From Gorsachius magnificus (lineage: Eukaryota; Chordata; Aves; Pelecaniformes; Ardeidae): DNA of 64,000 bases. Positions 49,455-60,340 of this stretch are shown here, piece after piece (the first letter of the stretch is position 1; each line of letters starts with the position of its first letter). The translations under genes were made by a program, and so were the position numbers. The notes below the pieces were generated by a model, which had not been told where the DNA came from, did not search any database, and saw nothing but the letters and a program-made list of their open reading frames with translations. The stretch spans positions 36,805,007 to 36,869,006 of the forward strand of contig CM067086.1 of NCBI GenBank assembly GCA_034008185.1. The letters are read 5' to 3'.

Positions 49455-52380
49455 GTTTGTAGACCTGTCACTGATTAGAAAGTACAGTTTTTCTATAATT
49501 AAGAAAGTTTAAAAGGACTCAAAGTTCAATTGTTTCACTTGTGCCTAAATGTGATAGGAATGAAAGTAGAGTGGCTGAAGTAAAATTCAAGGAAGGTAAT
49601 CATAACTTGGGATGGTCAAAGGGTGATTTATTATCTATATTTATTACAGATATTAACTCACTTTTCAGCAAAGTGAGACCATGCTGGAATTTCCAGGGTA
49701 GCACTGAGAGCTAAGAAGGCCTTTCTCATCACTTTTTGGCTGACTTTTTTTTCCCACTCAGATGTGAACTATGCAAATGTAAACATGTAACTTTTTCTTC
49801 CTAATTAGGCCTAATGCAGGCTTATGAACTCTGAAAGTTATTTATTAAATATAAACAGTCAAGCTGATACAATGTACAACTCTGAAAAAGAAAAAAAAAG
49901 GCAAAACATTCAATAAATATTTCAGTTTGAATTTGGAAATATGATCCGTGTCATATCAGCATCTCATTAAGCTAACAAGTGTTTTCTAGTCCAATGGTTA
50001 TGAGACAGAACCCTGTCTCTTTTAGGACACCTCATGACTACAGTTTTCTGCCGAAATAGAAAGAAATGGAAACTTGCTTTTGCGGTGAAAACTGTATGCA
50101 ACACACTGGTTTTTAACCAAGTATACCATAAAACATTGAAACAGTTTATCTAAGGATGTGATGTTGTCTCCAAGACATAAGCCTAAGAGCAGGGTTATAT
50201 TTCTGTTTAAAATTTGTAATTTAACTTAATCAGCAGTTATGGTCTGGATGAGGGAATTCTGTAATTGTTTTTTGAAGGAGATAAGGCTAGATTTTCACAG
50301 TGGTTAATTCTGACCCTGATTGATAGTAGGTCATGTTACTCTTAGAAAACACCAGGAAACTTAGAGTTGTATATATATCACAGTTTATGAAATAAAATTA
50401 AATACATTTTTTAAAAAAAGAGTTGTTTTACTCAGGTTATATTGAATCCAGGAACAGTGCTTTGCAAATCAAGAGTTTTCTTATAACAGGTATTATTTAC
50501 TCACTGTAGCATTTCATTTATTCATGTTTGCTTATGTATCACTGGATGTAGGCACCCTGTGCTACTGAGAATTATCCCCCCCAAAATATCATAACTTGTC
50601 CTCCATGCTGATAATTCTAAAATAGCCTGACAAAGGAGAGAAAAGAAACCAGAATTATAATTTGCCTTTCTAAATGTGAAAGGTTCAATAAATCCAGGGA
50701 AGTGAACTTCTGATAGAGGAGTTAAGTTTTCATTTAATTGCTTTTTCATGACTCTGTCATTTTCTTTTCTCAGTAGGGCTGAGCAACCCACTGGAAAGAA
50801 ATTAATCACTTATTTTAAAATTGCACAAGTCTTCATATACATTTGTGGTTTTTACTCTGTCAGTTCTATAAACTGAAAAAAAAGTTGTTTGTTTGGTTGG
50901 GTTTTTTTTAAGATTGCTTGTGGACAGTTTGGCAAAAATAAGAGAACCAAATTTCAACCATCAAAACATTTACACACCTACACCAAGCCCACATCAATGG
51001 AAAGTTACTCTTTCATTTCAGAAAGCTTTTGACCCAGCCCCTAATATTTATCAAACTGTTACTATGATTCTAAAGGCCTCCTTCTTGTTGCTTAAAATTG
51101 TTTTAAATTTTTTAATCAACTGCAGTGTTCTCCATTAGAAACAGAGTTCCTACCTTTGGCACAGGCTTTTTCTCAAGATTTTTATCAAAAAGGTCCTCTG
51201 ATTAAAACCTGTATCTTTCACAAGTTTTGTTTTATCTATTAAGAGTAATTGTATTTCCTTTTTCTAACAACACAGGAGGTCTAAAGAAAAATCCAGAAAC
51301 CTTTAGTACAAATGATCTCTATTTTCCTTAACATGTCTCCAAATTGTTTCTGTTGTGTTGGACAAAATATTTCCATCTGTTTCCTGTGTAGACTCGATAA
51401 CATCAGAGATACCAATTTATTTTGAATGTAGTGTCTACATTCTATTTTGAAGTCCCAGAATTCCAAGATTATAACAGTATTTAGCAGAGAGATACCTCCT
51501 TTCTTTCTACTCACTTATGTGAACTGGAAGACAAATGTATATACATGTTTTTCTACTATTTAATGGATTTAACAATGTAAAGTCACTGATACATAGTGAC
51601 AATTTCATAAAGAACTAAGTTTACCCAGGATTGTGTCAACAGATACAGAGCTCTTGAAGGTAAAATAAATCTCCAGTATCCAGTGAATATCTTACTGAGG
51701 TGGATTCTCAGTGATGCACATGATGCTGTGCAGCTTTTATGTCAAGGTTGAATACCTTCTCAAAAGATTTCAAAATAAATGTTAGATTTGATGCAGAAAT
51801 TACTGTGTGTCATATGAGAGATACTGTTTTAGACAAGAAATTACAGCAGATCAAAATGTGCCTTCTGATTAAAATCTTTGATAATAAGCAATTTTCACTT
51901 TCCCATATATCAGCAACAATAGTAAATGTTGTTGACCAAGAAGGCAGTACAAGGTAGTTGAGAGTTTAGATATTCCCTAGCCAGCCAGCTACACTCAGCT
52001 TCTTCAGGATCTTGAGCAGATACTGCAGGTGGCCTCTTTAGTGAAAGGTGTGAGGAAAAGGCAGATTTGCTACACACAAAAAAATCAGGCCTTAAAATCA
52101 GCCTTATCCCAGTTCCAATAGACTTAAGTCCCTATGTGTTGTCCGTGTATCCACATCCTGAATTGTCTTTACTTTCATCTGAAGTAAACACTAAGAAGGA
52201 ACACAAGATCTCCTTAAGAGTAGAGCATGTGTCTTTCCTACTAGTCTGTATCAATTTTGTCTTACAATAGTAACCAGTGTTGTAAGAGAAGATACAGTGC
52301 ATAGAAGAATATACCATTTACATGGGTTCTCATTTCTAGTTTATCACCCATTTTGATCCAATTTATCTGCCACAGATCAG

Positions 52381-52423
52381 GCCCTGCTGTTGAAAAGGCC
52401 CTGCTGTTGAAAAGGCCCTGCTG
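52381..52423 (+). repeat. 17-bp tandem repeat (2.5 copies)
   Basis: GCCCTGCTGTTGAAAAG occurs twice in perfect tandem and a third partial copy (GCCCTGCTG) follows. Confidence 0.92.
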
Positions 52424-53478
52424 CAGAACTGCCTGTGGATAGAAAATAAAAACAACCCAGCTGTGCTGGACACATTTTTACCATTCCTGCCAGTGCAAAT
52501 GAATAGATGACAGCTCTGCATAGACTGCTTAGCTACCGCAAATGAGAGAAAGAGCCGAGGAGGATATTCTACTACTTCATCACCTCAGCTTCCTGAGAAA
52601 TATTTACTTCCTTCTTCCTAATATTTCACTCCCTTCCCAATGTTTTGAAACTCAGATTACCTATGCCTCATTTCTTGCCCTTCAGTAACTTCTACAGTGC
52701 ATGTGGGGAGCAGTTTCCTCATCTCAAGGTTTACAAGCCTAGAGTCTTCAACAGTGGATTGCTTTTGTTTACACAGGATATTACAGACAGAAAGGTGAAG
52801 TCTGCCATCCTTGTTGGGTAGTTAAGTTCTTCAGTATCTATATCATCTATGCCTTTTCACTACCGAAGTTTGAGAAAAAAAGAGTAAGACTATTCAAACA
52901 TTAAAAGATAATTCTGAAAAAAATCCCATTTTAATATACTGGAAATTTATGAACTTGTTAGGAATAGTGTTGACCACCAAAAAGCCTTGTTTCCTTCTGG
53001 TGGCAGTGCCTTACTCTGAGAGACAGAGAAAGAAACAAAAAAAAATTTCAAAAGATGCTTTCATATTTACCTCAAATGGGTCTGAAACAAAACTACCGAA
53101 TACAATCCCCCCAAAACACTAAGATTTGGAATCCAAACCTGGCTTCAAATTTTCATTATGGTCTCCTTTAGAAAAGACATTTCACCAACATCTGATCATA
53201 TCATAATATGAATCTCAGCTTAGTATCATCTTGCTTGTCTGCACTGTTTGCATGACCTTTTCAGCATGTCTGTCATGTCAGCACTTTGTATGTCAAATGG
53301 ACAACACAGTTCCCCCCAAATTTCAATTAATTCTAGGATGAGCAGCACAACACTTAAACAAAAGAAAAAGTATTCCACCCCTCTTCTTGTCCCCTTCAGA
53401 TGAAAGTGGTCTTGGAGTGGGTGAGGCAAGGAGAGCGGTCATGAGCACGTGTTATTTGCAGCTCGTTAACATGTGAGC

Positions 53479-53527
53479 AAGTGTGTAGATAAGGATTAGA
53501 TAAGGATAAGTGTGTAGATGAGGATTC
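53479..53527 (+). repeat. short interspersed direct repeats
   Basis: AAGTGTGTAGATAAGGATT and AAGTGTGTAGATGAGGATT flank an extra AGATAAGGAT, so the patch is built from slippage of one short unit. Confidence 0.75.
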
Positions 53528-54756
53528 CATTCGTTGGGATGAACAAGGTGGTTGAACCATTCACGTAGGCAGCACCAGTGCTGTGTGTGGTCCCATAGCT
53601 GATGAAATAGTCATGGCTGCAGGGTTTCCTCAGTCAAACTGGAGATGTTAAATTAGGGATGCATCCATGCTGATAGCAAGCACTGGAGGATTCAAGAACA
53701 GACAAGTGACTAGAGAAGGAAGCTGAGAGGGAGCTAATAAAGAATGCAGAGATAATTTACGTTTTCTGGCAACCAGAAAACCTTGAACATTTCATTGCTT
53801 ATAAGAAAAGTAATACTGCAGAAAGACATTACATTCTGCAAGAAAATCCGAGTTCCAGGATTGCAGATACTGTGGAATCACAGGCTCTGAATGTAAGCTG
53901 TTAGTCATACCACTACTCTTTCTTAAAAAAAAATAAAAAAAAAAAAATTACCTGTCTCTTCTCTTAGCTTTGTTTTGCTATGTTTTACATTTTCCTGCCA
54001 CGAAGTTGGTTTTGCTGTCTCTCTGTTATTATAATCTCATATTTATCCTTGAAGATATGTGACTTCTATTTAATCAATTTTTATTACAAATACTCATAGC
54101 ATCTGCCAGAAGGCAGTGAGGTTCCTTTCAGCTAGGCTTTGTTTTACCTTTACCATTTTGCTGGCAATGTCCTCTTGAGCATGTATTTTGTATTGTTCTG
54201 TACTTTAACCTCTTCTAGATTCTTATCTTCATTCATCGCTAGTATAATAATCCAGCCAAGAATCTAGCCATTTCCCATAGGAGATTGTTTGGATTTTTAT
54301 ATTTTGTAAGCAATGCCCTGGGATAAGAATTTGTATTATCTCTGTTTAAAGCTGAAATAAATACAGTGTACATAAGTGCATTGGTTTGAACAATAGATAT
54401 ATAGCCCAACTCATATATATATATTTTGAATTCCCCCCGCCAAAGCTACTTGAGCCTTCTGTCTCTTCCAGGCTGGCCAAATATATGGCTTTTCAAATAT
54501 TCTGCGTGAAATCCTGACCTATTAAAACCAATGGCTTAATTCCCAGAATTAGAATTTCACAAGTGTTTGCTTTATTTTATTTCACAATAAAAGGTTTTAA
54601 GCAATCTAAATTATGTCATAACATTGTCTTTGTGGCATCAGTATTAAATCCCTTATTAGGATATGTACTTTACTTGCTTGCCAAGGTAAGTAGAATTCAG
54701 TCCTGTTTTATACAGCTGGTGTAATTTAGGTACTATGAGCTGACTTTTTTTTTCAG

Positions 54757-54866
54757 GTTTGTAGCAACTAAGAGAGACATACAGGTCAACAGATTAGAAG
54801 AAAAGATTTAGGGGACAGAATCAGCCAAATGTGAAAACTCCTATCAGGACAGGTGGAAGAGAGCAG
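54757..54866 (+). ncRNA. candidate non-coding (lncRNA or UTR) exon
   Basis: Acceptor GACTTTTTTTTTCAG|G and the consensus donor AGCAG|GTAAGT bound a 110-base segment, a typical internal-exon length. All three plus-strand frames contain stops, so it could be a long non-coding RNA exon or an untranslated exon but not an internal coding exon. It has perhaps the best paired splice signals in the window. No promoter, partner exon or poly-A signal can be tied to it, so chance remains possible. Confidence 0.22.
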
Positions 54867-55989
54867 GTAAGTGCAGGGAGCAGGATTATTTAATACTAAT
54901 CATTTTACCTGTTTGTGAATAGCTCTACAATAACAAGACCTTGCTGAAAAGGTCTCTCCAATATACTTTAACTGAGATTTGGGGTCAAATAATAAAAGAT
55001 GCATACAGTGTTTGTATTCTCTGATTTCCATGTTACCTGCTCAAAGTGAATTGCATATACATGATAGTGTTGCTTGTTCCTCCCTGAAGCCTCAGCATAA
55101 AAAAAAAAATTAAAAAAAAATCTTGCTTTGAAATTTCAGTTCAGGCAACTGAAACAAAAGGCAGAAAATAGCAGCGCTGTGTGTAATAACTAAACCTCTT
55201 GTTATATGCTGTTGTATTAAATATAAAACATTTTCATTTCCTTTGTATAGGAAATTCAATAGGACCTGAAAAAGGGGTCAACCAAGTACTGTGACTCCCA
55301 CTATAAAATGTGAGTGGTGCTAATATTCCTTTTTCAACTCTCATGTGACTGCAAAGAACCAAACAGATAAAATATAGCTTTCATAAAACTGGAGGTTTGG
55401 TGGAGAATTAGCATGAGAGTTGTGCAGACAACTTGCAGATGGAAGGCTGGCCAAGAGCTCAGATTTATGCTATGAAATTTAAATGGTTTTCTCCTGAGGT
55501 TTTCTTGAAAATATCACTGCATGTGGTCATGTTGGTTTACTGGCATATTTGCCTGAGATTGTTTTCAAAGTGTAGGGGGGAGGAGGAAGAGAAAGAAGCC
55601 TGTTCCTTTAAGAGAAAAATAGCTATCAGAGTATTAGGAAAGCATGTAAAAATGCATATTATGAATAGCAGAATTTTATGGGAATTTTAAACATTCAGAC
55701 ATATCCAAATTTGGACTAAAGTATAGCTAAGAAAATATGGGAAATGTGGTCAAAGCAGGGTTGAAATTTTTTTTTTAATTTTCGATAGAGTGTTTATAGC
55801 ATCGCATATTTTATCTCCGTAGATTTCATCTGTCACATGCCAGCACTAGAAAATTCTAAGGTTCAATTCAAATGTAAGTTTACAGATATTTTGCTTGCCC
55901 ACCTATCTGAGATGCAGACTGAATTCAGACACAGGTATCTTAGTGGTCAAACTACATTATTCCTGATTTACCCAGTACAATTTTAGTAA

Positions 55990-56165
55990 CTCAGAAACAG
56001 AAGATCGCAGACGTAAATTAAGGAGGAACCTTATAAGCAATGTAAGCCTATAAGCAATTCAAGCAGAATTTAATTACACAAAGGGTAGCTGAATTATGGA
56101 ACACATTGCTGAAGGCAGCAATAGATGCAAGAATTATAAATCAGATCAAGAAAGAGCTCAGAGAA
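55990..56165 (+). mobile_element. CR1-like LINE, remnant of ORF2 C-terminal region
   Basis: In one plus frame the sequence translates to TQRVAELWNTLLKAAIDA. It resembles the conserved tail of CR1/L3-type reverse transcriptases (R-V-x-L-W-N-x-L-P-x-x-V-V-x-A), preceded by basic NLxxR/NxxR-like sequence with stops. The element is old and truncated on both sides. The assignment to a LINE is from the motif; the exact subfamily is unknown. Confidence 0.5.
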
Positions 56166-57058
56166 AGGAAATCAAAAAGTAAAACAAATCAACCCTTTTA
56201 AAAACATCCCAGGGTTAAATGGGGCAGGCCACAGTGGACTCCACAGTCAAGCCCTTTTCCTTTAAATGTTCCTGTGTTTCCTAAGGAAGAAACTAAATAG
56301 TCCCTCCATTGATTTCCATAATGGCTGTAGTTCAGTACCAGAAATAGATGAGTGTGTCTTTTGTGCTTTACCTCTGCTTATAGAATTTTGTTGCTTTTCC
56401 TTTTATTTCAAACTTCATTTACACTTGCACTGTTTTACATGACTCTGGCAGTATAAAGCAGCCATGAAGTAAGTGTAAATATGATTTATGCTCCCTTTAC
56501 ACTAGCAAAGTGATGTATAGTGTCCTTAGGGAATGTGAGAATCATGCCCAGTGTGTGTGAAACAGACACATAAACTCTGTTTAATTTTATTTAACAAGCA
56601 CATTTCTATTTAATGTTTTTTATATAATTTTAAGACTCATATTAATTTCTTCTCCTTGAAGTAGATTGACAGAATTGAATTCAGCATTCTCACTGTATTA
56701 ACTTTTCATAAATCCTATAAATATTTCAAAAATGATGGTTTATACCTACACATCTAAACAGGTCACTATTAATAGATCTCTGGTAATTTTTCTCATCTGT
56801 AATATTTGCAGTCTTAGGGATATTAAACATAGAAATAGGTAAGTAATGATTACTCAGGATGATTACAGTAGCATCATATTGATATCAAAACAAGCATTTC
56901 AAGGATGATTACTGCATAATTGATCAAGTACCCTACCAAATCCATCATATAATTGCAGTGTTGATCATAAGGCTGATTAAATAGGAACAAAGAAATAAAA
57001 TTCTGCTTTTCATGTGATAAAATTAACTACACAGATCCTTCTGGAAAATCTGTGTTTG

Positions 57059-57112
57059 TGTAATTTTACATATACATATATGTATATGTAAAATTACATA
57101 TATATATGTAAT
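57059..57112. repeat. 40-bp perfect palindrome overlapping a 20-bp palindrome
   Basis: 57059-57098 is self-complementary over 40 bases with no spacer (centre between 57078 and 57079). 57093-57112 is a second perfect 20-bp palindrome sharing its left edge with the first. The sequence is almost pure A/T with TACATATA/TATATGTA cores. Such repeats extrude as cruciforms and are prone to deletion or rearrangement. Confidence 0.95.
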
Positions 57113-57414
57113 ACATATATATTTTCTGCAGGTATATTCACACTTTTCTGAATGCTGACTGTGGGAGACACTGTGGCTGAAGCCAATACTAATTGATGCT
57201 CTGGGCCTCAGTAACAGGCGTTGTTCAGTTGTTTGAATGTCAGCACGGAAAGAAGCCTTTGTGAGTGGTCACAGCGATACGGCCTCATGCCCCTTTTTGA
57301 ATGCATTACAGCCTGATGCCTGAACTCTGATGTAAAAAAATGGAGTCAGGTAGTTGAAAAATTAAAACTTAAGAGTTTTTTTTTCCAATGATTTAAAATT
57401 ACTTCCATGGACAT

Positions 57415-57605
57415 TTAAGATGCTGGCACTACAATGACTGGAATACCCATTACATGCTGAGTAACCTTGTACTGCACATTTGGGATGTTATTATCATCAG
57501 TACTGATCTCTGTAGTTTCTGTGGCATTCAGAAACTGGGGTGCTGAGTGTCTCAGAAAGCCAGGCTTTAATTCTATCTGTATACAGAGTAAGTTCCTATG
57601 TATGT
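57415..57605 (-). CDS. candidate terminal coding exon, unrecognised protein (low confidence)
   Basis: On the minus strand a very long pyrimidine tract (about 57608-57645, T12 followed by GCTTCTTTGCCTTTGG) ends in TTGCAG. It is followed by 191 bases open in one frame to a TAA at 57415 (62 codons after the split codon; phase 1 in). The peptide ends NVQYKVTQHVMGIPVIVV-PAS and has an acidic, threonine-rich stretch before it. Phase 1 matches the stronger donor of the exon at 63246-63381. No clear poly-A signal was found in the few hundred bases beyond the stop, which weakens the call. Confidence 0.2.
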
Positions 57606-58118
57606 CTGCAATGTAACCAAAGGCAAAGAAGCAAAAAAAAAAAAGCTTTAGGACCAGTTCTTTAGAAGTGGGTTGCATTGTCCTAGAAAGTATCAAACTG
57701 TAGAAGCTGAATTTAATTGCCCTGGTGAAAAGCTATTATTAGTTTTTGACACTTAATTTTAATTTCTTTGTACTGAAAAAAATTTAGGGGTTTGTTTTTT
57801 TTTTTTTTTGTATGGCAGTTATTGGCTCCGAAATGGAAACTGTTTGATTAAAATCATAATTTGTATTATAGTTAGAATGGAAGACCAGATTTATAGTGGA
57901 TGTGCATGGCAGCCATATTTTGCCTTATGTCTATGAAGAGGTTTTTTTTCACAGCAAAAAGAGCTAAAGGATTAAGAAAAACCCAGAAGAATAAATAAAA
58001 GTGAAGAAACTGCTGATGCAGCCATACATGAGGAATAGCATTACTTTTAGATTTATGCATGGGAGACAAAGAAATCTATATGAGCTCCTGCCTGTATCTT
58101 CCCTCCCAGCCTCATGTT

Positions 58119-58141
58119 AAAAAAAAAAAAAAAAAAAAAAA
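58119..58141 (+). repeat. poly-A run (A23)
   Basis: Twenty-three consecutive A. It could be the tail of a retroposed transcript on the plus strand, but the upstream sequence matches nothing I recognise and no target-site duplication is obvious. Confidence 0.85.
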
Positions 58142-58624
58142 GAAAATTAAATGTAATTGCTTTAACATTATTTTACAGAAACACTTTTTCATTCTCTCCT
58201 ATTGATTTACACCTTTTCACTTTCCTCACCCTTGTCAAAATTTCATGCATGCCTCCTAAGCACAGGAAAAGAAATCAGCACTGTCTTGTTTTGACTGCCA
58301 TTGCTTTGCGATCTTAAATGGTCCCTCAACCCTTTTGTCGATATTTATTGATGGGATCCACAGGCACTCTGAGTGATCCCACTCTTGAGGGGCATAAACC
58401 AATGGCAAGCTGGGAAGGGAGGGAAAGGGGGGCCTGCTCCAGGCAAGAACTGGTTAGGAAATATCAGAAAGCTCAGCAGCCATTGACAAAATGTCAAACA
58501 TCTCAAATCCTTGATTGTTTCTCTGGCTAATGCCATGCTAAGCAGAACCATTAATCTACCCCTAAAGCGGAAACAGATACATATACATATATGCACAACA
58601 CATGCACATACACCCTCCTACGTG

Positions 58625-58642
58625 CACACACACACACACACA
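58625..58642 (+). repeat. (CA)9 microsatellite
   Basis: Nine CA units inside a wider CA/TA-rich stretch from about 58577. Confidence 0.9.
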
Positions 58643-59050
58643 AACAGTCTGCAGGGAAATTAAGCAATGCCAAGGAAACCATGTACAGAGAAAGTTCTTG
58701 GATAAATTAACAGTGCAATTACATTACATGACATGCCACAAGATGGATGAGGAAAACTTGGCTGGTATTATGTTCTGTTTTCAAATTGCAATTTATTTGA
58801 GGGTTTTAATGGATGCCTTATTAAAACATCTCAGCATTGGTCAGGTTTCAGCGTGTGTCAGAGTAGCCCATGATTGATGACACCCTCTGCTGCTTCCCTT
58901 GCACATTTACAGGGAATTTAAGCAAAGAGGGAATGAACACAGCCTCAGATTCGTATTGATCGTGTGAAGGTGCACTGCCTGAGAGCACAGTCTAATAACA
59001 TTCTCTTAGCTCAACTGCCTCACATGAAGGCATTTATTACAAGAACTAAA
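58640..59050. promoter_or_regulatory. candidate conserved non-coding element
   Basis: About 400 bp of unique sequence without stop-free coding character. It includes TGCAATTACATTACATGACATG, CAATTTATTTGAGGG, CCATGATTGATGACACC (PBX/MEIS-like TGATTGATGAC) and AAGGCATTTATTACAAG. This mix of composite homeodomain sites is typical of deeply conserved enhancers. The TGATTGATGAC site is the most specific evidence. Confidence 0.28.
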
Positions 59051-59399
59051 ATGTTATATTGCTCAGGATAAAAGAACATTGTACAAACAAAAGAGTAAGC
59101 AATGAAGAAGAGAGAGAAGGAGAGTAAAAGAGAAAGAAAGAAATACAAATGTGTAACTTTAAGCAATGAAGTGTTATTATCTCCTAAGAGCATATTTCAG
59201 ACATCCTAAAGAATGATGAATTTCACTGTTTTCTCTGTGTAGATATAAAAAAATCTTCTGAGGAGAAACTGGAGGCAGTGATTTCCTTCTTTTTTATCCT
59301 TTTCATTTAGATGTGATCTTGTAATTATATTGGTAGCAATGAGGGTGGAGGTCAGAGCTAAACACAATTAGGATTTTGAACATCAAAATGGATAGCTTG

Positions 59400-59620
59400 A
59401 CATTAATCATTTGACCATCCAATGTCTTTCTTCATCACTTTAAGTACTATATACTGTAGTTAATCGATCTGACCGTCACCCATTTGATAAGCGAAAAGCA
59501 CTTGTACCTAACCGGTGTAAATCTTAAAGAATCCCCTGCACTTTTAGAGGGCAGCTTCTTGATAGATTTGGATTAGATCCTCATAATATAAGAAACATTT
59601 CCTCTTGAGCTGTAAGATAT
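59400..59620. promoter_or_regulatory. candidate conserved non-coding element with retained CpGs
   Basis: Four CpGs fall within about 50 bp (59465-59515: TAATCGATCT, GACCGTCACC, AAGCGAAAAG, AACCGG) in DNA otherwise nearly free of CpG. CpG retention outside an island suggests constraint or lack of germline methylation. No open frame. Confidence 0.25.
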
Positions 59621-60039
59621 TTAAGCTACCTGAATGAAAAAGGGGAAATTTCCATGATCTCAAACTGCAAATGTACTGCTGGCTCTTACCTCCCAAAACA
59701 GCCTTTTAAAGAAATCCAGATAAGTACTTCATCACATCAGCAATGTTTGGTTAACTGATATTTTTTTTTTTTTCATTGTAAATGGAGTCAAGCTGAAGGT
59801 AAAATGAGATAATCAACTACGGATGAGGTAGAGTAGAAATACCCTTGCCCCTAGGTACCTCAAAAACACAATACTGATTACAAATAAAAATTCAGGTCGG
59901 GCATTAGAGTCCAATTCTTACAGATGCTGAGTACTCGCCAGTACGGCTACTGTAGCTGTATCCCATTCGTTTTGACTTTCTCTTGGCCTTCAGGAAGCAC
60001 TCAGTATCGTCCATGATCAGATCTCCAAAACACTCCCGA

Positions 60040-60340
60040 AATATCTATGCTTGGGGCTTGGTTAAGTACTGTCTCATCTCCCTCATCACTGCCCCTGGCT
60101 GTTTGCAACACTGATACCATTCCAGTTTCAATTCCAGGTCTAAAAGATTATTTGTTTGACCTGCCTTGCTCGTCATTATCTGAGCTGCTAATTTTATTAT
60201 TCTGTTAGCACCCTGGGCTGCATGGTATAAAGTGGCACTATAAAAGTGTAGTTTGATTATATTGGAATCATTGAGCATCACAGGCTCAGCAAACAAAATG
60301 CAAGCACTCCCACCCACACTGCTATGATGGCAAAGACGAG
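60040..60340. promoter_or_regulatory. candidate conserved non-coding element
   Basis: Unique 300-bp block with GATTATTTGTTTGACC, GCTAATTTTATTATTC, and CATGGTATAAAGTGGCAC / ACTATAAAAGTG. Balanced composition and dense transcription-factor-like cores contrast with the flanking AT-rich sequence. A 90-codon minus frame covers it, but its peptide shows no family. Enhancer reading is inference. Confidence 0.28.

Larger units (their letters stand above)
48546..54756. other. non-coding stretch, about 6.2 kb
   Basis: Holds the 69-bp tandem duplication (49315-49454), a 17-bp tandem repeat (52381-52423), a local GTGTGTAGAT-type repeat cluster (53479-53527) and A/T runs. No gene or larger repeat recognised. 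Confidence 0.5.
54867..57414. other. non-coding stretch with an old LINE remnant and palindromes
   Basis: Contains the CR1-like reverse-transcriptase tail (55990-56165) and the AT palindromes near 57.06-57.11 kb. The remainder is unremarkable AT-rich DNA. Confidence 0.5.

Noticed and set aside
58080..58150. A23 run as the tail of a retroposed gene
   Set aside because: No recognisable parent transcript, no poly-A signal at the usual distance and no target-site duplication seen.
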